DNA of 7,890 nt, taken from the NCBI GenBank assembly GCA_031274855.1, contig JAISPO010000030.1, positions 1 through 7,890 of the forward strand. The letters are read 5' to 3'. The DNA is from Zoogloeaceae bacterium. GTDB taxonomy: Bacteria > Pseudomonadota > Gammaproteobacteria > Burkholderiales > Rhodocyclaceae. The notes beneath the pieces are model-generated. The model did no database searches, was not told the origin of the DNA, and worked only from the letters and a program-made list of their open reading frames with translations. A program made the position numbers and the translations under genes. How positions within the stretch are numbered: position 1 is the first letter of the stretch; the number at the start of each line of letters is the position of its first letter. Below, in pieces: positions 1-6,100 of this stretch.

Positions 1-45
1 TTCGGCGAGGGCGACGACCCCAGTGGAGATAAGGAATGCTTCCAT
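1..45 (-). CDS. GDT1/TMEM165 (UPF0016) family cation transporter, N-terminal fragment
   Basis: Only the first 15 codons are in the window, reading MEAFLISTGVVALAE, and the gene runs off the left edge. This matches my memory of the N-terminus of bacterial GDT1/TMEM165-family proteins, which usually continue with an E-x-G-D-K-T/S motif inside the first membrane helix. The family consists of small inner-membrane proteins implicated in Mn2+ (and Ca2+) export. The ATG is supported by a GGAG Shine-Dalgarno at 51-54 (plus strand CTCC), five bases upstream of the start. The gene follows the attC-like site and antitoxin in the same direction, but looks like a resident chromosomal gene rather than cassette cargo. 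The assignment rests on a short stretch and the characteristic motif lies outside the window. Confidence 0.6.
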   Translation of the reverse strand, partial: MEAFLISTGVVALAE

Positions 46-88
46 GAAAACTCCGTGGCAACGCTATGCAAGGAATTCGTTCAGCATT

Positions 89-145
89 GCCTGACGCCAA
101 AGTTAAGCGGCGGCGAAGCTGTCCGCCTTGAAGGCAATGTTGGGC
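89..145 (-). other. integron attC-like recombination site (57 bp)
   Basis: On the minus strand the site opens with GCCCAAC (145-139), a perfect R'' box (RYYYAAC), and closes with GTCAGGC (95-89), one base off the R' consensus GTTRRRY. Between them, the L''-type arm contains TTCAAGGCGGA and the L'-type arm contains CCGCTTAACTT, separated by a short variable loop with AGCTTCG. Folding the plus strand pairs TTAAGCGG with CCGC(C)TT(G)AA, leaving a G unpaired in TTGAA; this is the extrahelical base typical of attC bottom strands. R'/R'' pairing gives five Watson-Crick and two G-T pairs. The site begins 22 nt after the antitoxin stop, in the orientation expected for a cassette whose genes read on the minus strand. 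Its length is at the short end for attC sites. A covariance-model search was not possible here. Confidence 0.72.
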
Positions 146-167
146 ACAACGGTTACTCACTGAATAC

Positions 168-410
168 TCAAACCCCGAGTTCGTCCCCGGCATCAGGGGT
201 AACATCGGGCGTTGTTTGCAACCATCTATCAAAGGCCGTATCCTGACTGCGCGCCGCACGTTCGCGGAAATAGCTTTCAGTCTTGAGGGCCGATACTTTT
301 TCTGCGATGGCAGTGACAAAGAACTGGTTCATGGAAACCTTTTCTTCTTCTGCCACAAAGCGGGCATATTCAAACAAGGATTCAGGAACGCGCAGTGCGT
401 AATTAGTCAT
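168..410 (-). CDS. ribbon-helix-helix (CopG/HicB-like) antitoxin
   Basis: This 80-residue protein starts MTNYALRVPESLFEYARF. A short beta strand (about residues 3-8, NYALRV) is followed by two helices (about 10-23 and 26-43, the second starting SMNQFFVTAIAEK), the usual ribbon-helix-helix DNA-binding fold. The C-terminal tail (about 45-80) has the style of an antitoxin toxin-binding segment and ends DAGDELGV. Antitoxins of this type dimerise, bind their own promoter and neutralise a PIN-domain RNase partner. The ATG is chosen because AAAGGGG lies just upstream and the start is one base after the toxin stop codon (TGA-C-ATG), which suggests translational coupling. Order is toxin first, antitoxin second. 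The toxin is broken, so this gene may now be an orphan that can still act as a repressor or neutralise related toxins. The exact family name is uncertain. Confidence 0.75.
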   Translation of the reverse strand: MTNYALRVPESLFEYARFVAEEEKVSMNQFFVTAIAEKVSALKTESYFRERAARSQDTAFDRWLQTTPDVTPDAGDELGV

Positions 411-411
411 G

Positions 412-753
412 TCATGCCCCTTTCATCGGAGTGTGTAAATGTTGTCGATAAAACTCGCCGGGCGTCATGACCGGCAGACGAAAACGCAGGGCAGCCTTGT
501 CGAAATCGGCGATGTTCAAACTGACCAATGCTTGGGCGCGACCATTGAGCGCAGTTTCCAGCACCATTTCATCAGCCGCATCGCGCGTTTGTGGACGCCA
601 CAGATAATGCAGATGCACAGGTTCCGCATACCGGCACAGAGCATCAAGAAAAGCCTCTGCCATCGCTGGTGTTCGACCGCTTGCCAGCAACTGTTCGGGG
701 CGCTTGAGAACAGCCTCGTACTCCAGCAGCAGCGGAACCGATACCAGCGCAGG
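412..753 (-). pseudogene. PIN-domain (VapC/COG1569-like) toxin, 5'-truncated
   Basis: The open frame gives 113 codons beginning right after a TAG at 754-756. It starts PALVSVPLLLEYEAVLKRPE and ends GEFYRQHLHTPMKGA. These segments match PIN-family toxins in which about 140-150 residues are usual: the V-P-L-x-L-E-Y-E helix, the L-W-R-P-Q-x-R-D motif, D-A-A-D-E-M-V-L-E, and the N-x-x-D-F strand. Missing are the first 40-45 residues, including the opening D-T-N/D strand with the first metal-binding aspartate, so no active Mg2+-dependent RNase is expected. No start codon exists near the 5' edge; the first candidates are TTG at 690-688 and ATG at 663-661, both inside the domain. The frame is the same as that of the secreted protein upstream, separated only by the TAG. 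The break most likely comes from a deletion that removed the toxin start. Confidence 0.8.
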
Positions 754-1164
754 CTAGATGCCATAATCTTCGCTTCGGCAGATAGTTCCTTTGGAAGTGT
801 GTAGAACAAAAGACTTGGTTTCCACATTGGCTACCCATAGTTGATGAATATTCTCCGACCATTCAATACCTTGACTATGTTTGACTATAGCCAAGACATC
901 GTTTCTTAGCACTCCGTCAATTTTGCATTCGCCGAAATTAACCACGAACCCATCGGGCAAAGGCGGTTGCTTCATTTCGGTGAGTACATTGCTACCAGAA
1001 ACCAGTCGCCAGATAAAAGAAGTCTGAGCAGCCGGGTCGCTCCAAACTTCAATGGATAGTTCTGGGCGGTTCAAGTTGGGCAGCCACGCTACAAAGGGCT
1101 TCTCCTGTGCTGTGACACTAGAGGAGAGGGCTGTCATCAGCAGCAGGAAAATTAATCTATTCAT
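754..1164 (-). CDS. small secreted protein of unknown function
   Basis: I do not recognise this 136-residue protein. It has a clear Sec signal peptide: MNR, then a hydrophobic core LIFLLLMTALSSSV, then a V-T-A cleavage site before QEKPF (about residue 19/20). The mature part, about 117 residues, has no further membrane segment and two cysteines (in GECKI and TICRS) that could form a periplasmic disulfide. Tryptophans are spread through it (VAWLP, EVWSD, FIWRL, IEWSE, LWVAN), suggesting a compact beta-rich fold, which is inference. The ATG at 1164 is preferred over an in-frame GTG at 1194 because it gives an ideal signal peptide and follows an AAGGTG stretch. Codon use and base composition are lower in GC than the efflux genes. 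Its last codon abuts the toxin remnant exactly, so its own C-terminus may also have been altered. Confidence 0.65.
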   Translation of the reverse strand: MNRLIFLLLMTALSSSVTAQEKPFVAWLPNLNRPELSIEVWSDPAAQTSFIWRLVSGSNVLTEMKQPPLPDGFVVNFGECKIDGVLRNDVLAIVKHSQGIEWSENIHQLWVANVETKSFVLHTSKGTICRSEDYGI

Positions 1165-1224
1165 GTGACTTAACACCTTACCTAGCTTGTGCACGCGTGA
1201 TTCTCCTGACGATGGTTGTGAATA

Positions 1225-1275
1225 GCCTAACTTATATTTAGACGAACTGTTTTGAAGGAGGCAGTGTTGTCTAAC
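1225..1275 (-). other. attI-like site or cassette 5' boundary
   Basis: On the minus strand there are two GTTRRRY motifs: GTTAGAC (1275-1269) and GTTAGGC (1231-1225). The second is preceded by GTCTAAA and five bases (TATAA). This 7+5+7 arrangement, with an inverted degenerate RYYYAAC box facing GTTAGGC, resembles the simple core of attI sites such as attI1 as I remember it, and the upstream GTTAGAC could correspond to an accessory integrase site. No attC-like pairing of L boxes is visible here, so it is not a second attC. GTTAGGC also matches the expected cassette-side half of the attC at 89-145. Against attI: no integrase gene lies next to it within the window, and short 7-base motifs occur by chance. 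Confidence 0.33.
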
Positions 1276-1435
1276 TCGTAGTCGTTGTCAATTCCGCCTC
1301 GAAACGGCGACTGCCGAAATCTGAAACGCAGCGGATGGAAAGTCAAAGCCACTGGGTTCCCGCCAAAAACACGCGGGAACGACGGGGGTGGCCTGAATCC
1401 TGAACGGTTGCCTTTTCTTTTTCTGGGTAGTCGAG
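1232..1435. other. intergenic stretch, repeat-like, no gene supported
   Basis: Between the cassette-like region and the regulator I see no convincing gene. The open frames here (for example on the minus strand across 1227-1445) are rich in Arg, Pro and Phe and look like translations of repeat DNA. The stretch contains a strong hairpin (1356-1380), a short inverted pair GGCAGT (1260-1265) / ACTGCC (1309-1314), and the pair TTAGAC (1238-1243) / GTCTAA (1269-1274). It probably also holds the promoter of the efflux operon close to its right end, but I could not find a well-spaced -35/-10 pair. Confidence 0.5.
1356..1380. repeat. hairpin of dispersed-repeat type
   Basis: GTTCCCGC (1356-1363) and GCGGGAAC (1373-1380) form a perfect 8-bp stem around a 9-base loop CAAAAACAC. 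The flanks, CCACTGG on the left and GACGGGGG on the right, resemble the intergenic repeats found in many copies in several proteobacterial genomes whose core reads like TTCCCGC...GCGGGAA. There is no T-run after either arm, so it is not a typical intrinsic terminator. Copy number in this genome cannot be seen from one window. Confidence 0.5.
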
Positions 1436-1451
1436 TAGACTGCACAGTCTA
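1436..1451. promoter_or_regulatory. candidate TetR-type operator overlapping the regulator start
   Basis: TAGACTGCACAGTCTA has perfect 7-base arms (1436-1442 and 1445-1451) around a CA centre. Its last base is the A of the ATG of the TetR-family gene. Palindromes of this size close to the regulator's own start are typical targets of TetR-family dimers, so autorepression of the whole operon is likely. No other palindrome of comparable quality is seen within the preceding 50 bases. Confidence 0.5.
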
Positions 1452-2056
1452 TGTGCGCGACTTTGACCGATTTTCAGCCTCAAGGCTGCCACCGCCGTTT
1501 GGTTGAGGCGGCGGCGCAGGAGTTTGGCCGCGACGGGTTTCGCGGCGCGAGCGTGGACCGGATCGCGGCGGCGGCCGGTGTCGCGAAGCAGACGCTCTAC
1601 AACCATTTTCCGAGTAAAGAGGCGTTGTTCGAGGAAACGATCCGCTGCCATGTGCGCGATATCGTGGTTGAACTCGGCGATGCGCAGGGCGGCATCCGCG
1701 AACGCCTGCTGGCTTTCGGCGATACTTTCCGGCAGCGGTTGCTCAGTCAGGGCGGGCTTGAGTGGTACCGCATGATGGTCGGCGAACTGTCGCGTATGCC
1801 TGAACTGGGCGGCATGGTTTGGCATCAGGGGATTTTGGCGACACAGCGCCATCTGGCCGATTTTCTGGCGGCGGCGATGACGAGGGGCGAATTGCGCCAC
1901 GATGATCCGGCGTTCGCTGCCGAAATGCTTTGCAGCATGTTGATTAATTCCGATCGCACTCGCGGCCTGCTCGCGGACGATCCCGTTTCGCCTGCCGATC
2001 CGCAGCGGGTTAGCAGTATCATTAATTGCTTTTTGCGGGCTTACCGGCCCGATTGA
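1451..2056 (+). CDS. TetR/AcrR-family transcriptional regulator of the efflux operon
   Basis: This 201-residue protein has the length of a typical TetR family member. The N-terminal helix-turn-helix domain spans about residues 15-61: RRLVEAAAQEF (helix 1), then ASVDRIAAAAGVAKQTLYNHF (helices 2-3 with recognition helix and the conserved Y-x-H/Y-F), then SKEALFEE. The C-terminal part (about 70-201) is an all-helical ligand and dimer domain, resembling the AefR-like type. Such proteins repress efflux genes and release DNA when a pump substrate binds. An in-frame TAG at 1436 excludes a start further upstream. No Shine-Dalgarno precedes the ATG at 1451, so translation may be leaderless or the true start may lie slightly downstream. 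The gene lies on the same strand as the pump genes with a 13-nt gap, so it is probably the first gene of the operon. Which compound it senses cannot be told. Confidence 0.88.
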   Translation: MCATLTDFQPQGCHRRLVEAAAQEFGRDGFRGASVDRIAAAAGVAKQTLYNHFPSKEALFEETIRCHVRDIVVELGDAQGGIRERLLAFGDTFRQRLLSQGGLEWYRMMVGELSRMPELGGMVWHQGILATQRHLADFLAAAMTRGELRHDDPAFAAEMLCSMLINSDRTRGLLADDPVSPADPQRVSSIINCFLRAYRPD

Positions 2057-2069
2057 GAAAGAACACAAC

Positions 2070-3176
2070 ATGAACATCAAATCTCCAGCAGCGATGGTTT
2101 TGAGTGTGATGATTCTGGCAGCCTGCGGTCAGGGCCAGCAGCAGGGCGCGGGGCCGATGGCCGGTGGCCCTGGCGCGATGCCGCCGCCGGAAGTGGAAGT
2201 CGTCACCATCGCCGCCGGTAATGCCACGCTGACTCAGGAGTTGCCGGGCCGCTTGCAGGCCGTCCGCACAGCGCAGATACGCGCCCGCGTCGAAGGCATA
2301 GTCGAGAAGCGCCTGTTCACGGAAGGCGCCGACGTGCAGGCGAACACGCCGCTATTCCAACTCGATCCCCGCACCTATCGGGCTGCCGCCGCCGCTGCGG
2401 AAGCCGATTTGCAAGTGGCCGCGCAAACAGTGGAACGCTATCGTCCGTTGGTGGAAATGAAGGCGATCAGCCGTCAGGATTTCGATCTGGCCGAAGCCAA
2501 GCAGAAGCAGGCCGAAGCCGCGCTGGCCCGCGCCCGTCTTGATCTGGAAAACACCACCGTGCCCGCGCCGATCAGCGGCTACATCGGCCGCGCTTTGGTG
2601 ACTGAAGGCGCGTTGGTCGGCAAGGGCGAGGCCACGCTGCTGGCGACGATAGAGCAGCTTGATCCCATCTATGCCAACTTCACCCAGTCGAACGCCGACC
2701 TGCTGCGCTTGCAGCGGGCTGTCAAGGCCGGTCAGATGAAGAAGGCGGGCGCCGCGAAAGTGGAATTGATTATGGAAGATGGGGCGGTTTATGGAATTCC
2801 GGGACGTTTGAATTTCTCTGACCTTGCCGTTGATCCCAACACCGGCACGATACAAATGCGCGCCGAGTTTCCGAATCCGAAGCGCGAGTTGCTGCCGGGC
2901 GCTTTTGTGCGCATCCGCTTCCCCGAAGCGGAAATCGACGGCGCCATCAAAGTGCCGCAACGCGCCGTGATGATGAGTCCGCTTGGGCAGGCGGTGATGA
3001 CGATAGACGCGGAAGGCAAAGTGGTCGCGCAGCCGATCAAGCTCGGCGGCATGGCCGGGACCGACTGGATCGTCGAGGCAGGCTTGAAGTCCGGCGACAA
3101 GGTGATCGTCAACGGTCTGCAAAAAGTCAGGCCCGGAATGCCGGTCAAGCCTGTCGAACTTGGCGGCGGGAAGTAA
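2070..3176 (+). CDS. RND efflux periplasmic adaptor lipoprotein (AcrA/MexA type)
   Basis: This 368-residue membrane fusion protein links the inner-membrane permease to the outer-membrane channel. Residues 1-19 are a lipoprotein signal ending in lipobox L16-A-A-C19, so the mature protein is anchored by lipid at Cys19. A Gly/Pro/Gln-rich linker (20-40) follows. The first half of the lipoyl domain is near 67-100 (RARVEGIVEKRLFTEGADV, then FQLDPRTY), the alpha-helical hairpin about 102-162 (Ala-rich, with coiled-coil character), the second lipoyl half about 163-195 (VPAPISGYIGRALVTEGALV), the beta-barrel about 196-290 (with AVDPNTGTIQMRAEFPNP), and the membrane-proximal domain about 291-365. Length and domain order are normal for the family. 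It lies 13 nt after the regulator and 3 nt before the permease, so the three are probably co-transcribed. Substrate is not predictable from the adaptor. Confidence 0.95.
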   Translation: MNIKSPAAMVLSVMILAACGQGQQQGAGPMAGGPGAMPPPEVEVVTIAAGNATLTQELPGRLQAVRTAQIRARVEGIVEKRLFTEGADVQANTPLFQLDPRTYRAAAAAAEADLQVAAQTVERYRPLVEMKAISRQDFDLAEAKQKQAEAALARARLDLENTTVPAPISGYIGRALVTEGALVGKGEATLLATIEQLDPIYANFTQSNADLLRLQRAVKAGQMKKAGAAKVELIMEDGAVYGIPGRLNFSDLAVDPNTGTIQMRAEFPNPKRELLPGAFVRIRFPEAEIDGAIKVPQRAVMMSPLGQAVMTIDAEGKVVAQPIKLGGMAGTDWIVEAGLKSGDKVIVNGLQKVRPGMPVKPVELGGGK

Positions 3177-3179
3177 GCC

Positions 3180-6100
3180 ATGTTGCCGCGCTTCTTTATC
3201 GACCGGCCCATTTTCGCGTGGGTCATTGCCATCATCATCATGCTGGCTGGCGCGCTGGCGCTGAAGAACCTGCCCGTCTCCCAGTACCCGAACGTCGCGC
3301 CGCCGTCGATCGCGTTCAACATCGCTTACCCGGGCGCTTCGGCGCAGGTGGTCGAAGATACCGTCACCGCCCTGATCGAGCAGGAGATGAACGGCATCGA
3401 AAATCTCCTCTACATGGACGCGACTTCGGAACTGGGCAGCGGCACCCTGACGCTCACCTTCAAGCCAGGCACCGATATCGACATCGCCTCGGTCGAAGCG
3501 CAGAACCGTTACAAGCGCGTCGAAGCGCGATTGCCGGATGACGTGCGCCGTCTGGGCGTGCCTGTCACCAAACCGGCGCGTAACTACCTGCTGTTCGTTT
3601 CGATTTATTCCCCCGACAAGAGCCAGTCGAACGTCGCGCTCGGCAGTTATGCCGCCGCCAACGTGCTGGATCCGGTCCGGCGCGTGCCGGGCGTCGGCGA
3701 AGCCCTGATGTTCGGCACGGAATACTCAATGCGCATCTGGTTGCAGCCGGAAAAGCTGCACGCCTACAACCTCGCGCCGACCGATGTCATCAACGCCGTC
3801 CGCGCGCAAAACGTGCAGTTGGCAACGGGCGAGCTGGGCCAGGTTCCGGCGGCGGCGGGCCAGCAGCTCAATGCCGTCATCGTCACGCCCAGCCGCCTGC
3901 AAACGCCGGAGGAATTCGGCAATGTCATCGTGCGCGCCCGTCCTGACGGCTCGACTGTGCGCGTCAGGGATATCGCCCGCGTCGAGCTTGGCGCTCAGGA
4001 CTACAACATTTTCGCCCGCATCGACGGCCAGCCGAACGCGGCCATTGCGGTACGGGTCGCGCCCGGCGGCAACGCGCTGGATGTCGCCAAGGCGGTCAAG
4101 GCGAAAATGGCCGAGCTGGAAAAATATTTTCCGGCCGGTATCGCCTGGGAAATTCCCTATGACACCAGCCGCTTCGTCGATACTTCCATTTCGGAAGTGG
4201 TAATGACGATGGGCGAGGCGCTGATACTGGTCATTCTGGTGATGTATCTGTTCCTCGAAAACCTGCGCGTCACGCTGGTACCGGCCATTGTGGTGCCGGT
4301 GGCGCTGATGGGGGCGCTGGCCGGTCTGTACGCCTTCGGTTTTTCGATCAATGTGCTGACCCTGTTTGCGATGGTGCTGGCCATCGGCATGGTGGTCGAC
4401 GATGCCATTGTCGTGGTGGAAAACGTCGAACGCATTATGACCACTGAAGGCTTGCCGCCGCGCGAGGCGACCATCAAGGCGATGGGCCAGATTTATGCGG
4501 CGGTGATCGGCATCACCATGGTGCTCTGCGCGGTGTTCATCCCGATGGCCTTCTTCGGCGGCTCGGTGGGCGTGATCTATCGCCAGTTTTCGGTCACGCT
4601 GGTGCTGACCATATTGTTCTCCGTGCTCATGGCGCTGACGCTGACGCCGGCCATGTGCGCCAGCCTGCTCAAGCACGAACCCGGCAAGGAGATGATGCCG
4701 ACCACGGGCTTCTTCGGCTGGTTCAACCGCGTTTTCGGCGCAAGCGTGAACAACTACCAGCATGGCGTCGTCCGCATGATTTCCAAACCGCGCCGCTGGC
4801 TGGCCGCCTATGGCGCGATTCTGATTGCGATGGTCTGGCTGCTCATCCGCCTGCCCGGCAGCTTTTTGCCGGAGGAAGATCAGGGCTACTTCATCACCAT
4901 GATCCAGTTGCCCGCCGGCGCGACTCAGGAGCGCACGGTCGAAATCGTCAATCAAGTCGAACAGTTCTATTTGAATCAGCCGGAAGTCGCGCATACCATC
5001 GGCATTGTCGGCTTCTCCTTCTTTGGCCGCGGTCAAAACTCGGCGCTGGCATTTACCCGCCTCAAGGATTGGAAAGAGCGCGACGCAGGGGTCAATGATT
5101 TGATCGGCAAAGCGAACATGACGCTGATGCGCATCAAGCAAGCCTTCATCATGGCCGTGAATCCACCGGCGATTTCGGAACTGGGCGCCGTCGGCGGCTT
5201 CGACTTCCGCTTGCAGGATCGCGGCGGACTGGGGCGCGAAAAGCTGATGGAAGCGCGCAACATGGCGCTTGGCATGGCCGCGCAAAATCCGGTTCTGACC
5301 AGTGTGCGTCCTGAAGGGCAGGAACCAAGCCCGCAGCTTTTAATCACCATCGACCGCGACAAAGCGCAGGCCCTGTCCATCAATATCGGCACGCTGAACG
5401 ACACGCTGCAATCCGTGCTCGGTGTCGCCTACATCAATGACTTTGTGCGTCAAGGCCGCATTCTGCGCGTGCAAATGCAGGCCGAGCCGGGCCTGCGCCT
5501 CAGCCCTGAATCCATGCTGCGCCTGCCGGTACGCAACACGCGCGGCGACATGATTCCGCTTGCCGAAATCGCCAAAATCGGCTGGCAGGTGGGCCTGCCC
5601 AGACTCGACCGCTACAACGGCAGCCCTTCGATAAAAATTTCGGGCAGCGCCGCCAAGGGCTATAGCACCGGCGAGGCGATGGCAGCGATGGAAGGCATTG
5701 CCGCCAAGCTGCCGCCCGGCATCGGTTACGAATGGTCGAGCACCTCTTACGAGGAACGCCTGTCCGGCGCTCAAGCGCCTTTCCTGTACGCCATTTCCCT
5801 GCTGGCGGTATTCCTTGCGCTGGCGGCGCTTTACGAAAGCTGGTCAATTCCGTTCGCGGTGATTCTGGTGGTTCCGCTGGGCGTGCTGGGCGCGGTGCTG
5901 GCGGTAACGCTGCGCGGCATGGAGAATGATGTTTTCTTCAAAGTCGGCCTGATTGCGATCATCGGCTTGTCGTCGAAGAATGCTATTCTGATTATCGAGT
6001 TTGCGCGGACTTTGCACGAAAGGGGCGTCGATCTCATCGAGGCCACCAAAGAAGCCTGCCGCCTGCGGATACGGCCCATCATTATGACCTCCATGGCTTT

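Larger units (their letters stand above)
95..1230 (-). mobile_element. putative integron gene cassette (possibly two fused), no integrase in window
   Basis: Integron integrases cut after the G of GTTRRRY, so a cassette would run from the T after G1231 (GTTAGGC, minus strand 1231-1225) to the G at 95 that ends the attC-like site before TCAGGC. This 1136-bp interval holds a small secreted protein gene, a broken PIN toxin and its antitoxin, all on the minus strand toward the attC, which is the normal cassette layout. Toxin-antitoxin pairs and orphan secreted proteins are common cassette cargo. Base composition in the distal part is clearly lower in GC (22 of 60 bases G or C at 841-900) than in the efflux operon (39 of 60 at 7141-7200), consistent with foreign origin. 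Most cassettes carry one gene unit, so this may be two cassettes joined by a deletion. The 5' boundary is less certain than the attC. Confidence 0.45.

Noticed and set aside
85..139. Intrinsic terminator after the antitoxin
   Set aside because: The stem is long with a large structured loop and no T-run follows it on the minus strand. The attC reading explains more of the sequence.
55..246. Plus-strand open frame over the attC-like site and antitoxin end
   Set aside because: It is antisense to the attC and the antitoxin C-terminus, with no ribosome site and no recognisable protein.
1231..1236. Minus-strand TATAAG as a -10 box for the secreted-protein gene
   Set aside because: The hexamer is 5 of 6 to consensus, but the best -35 candidate (TTCAAA) is only 14 bases away, and the site overlaps the attI-like core. 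This is too weak to annotate.
1269..1320. Second attC site upstream, using GTTAGAC as R'
   Set aside because: No RYYYAAC partner at a suitable distance and no pairing L boxes could be found on the minus strand.
1227..1445. 72-codon minus-strand open frame in the intergenic stretch
   Set aside because: Its composition (Arg, Pro, Phe rich) follows from the hairpin repeat and it crosses the proposed operator. It resembles spurious proteins predicted from repeats.
1343..2080. 245-codon minus-strand open frame over the regulator
   Set aside because: It is antisense to a clear TetR-family gene and has an unnatural His/Arg/Ala-rich composition.
3726..5285. 519-codon minus-strand open frame inside the permease gene
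   Set aside because: It is a shadow of the high-GC permease gene, His/Arg/Asp-rich with no family resemblance, while the plus frame is a complete RND permease.
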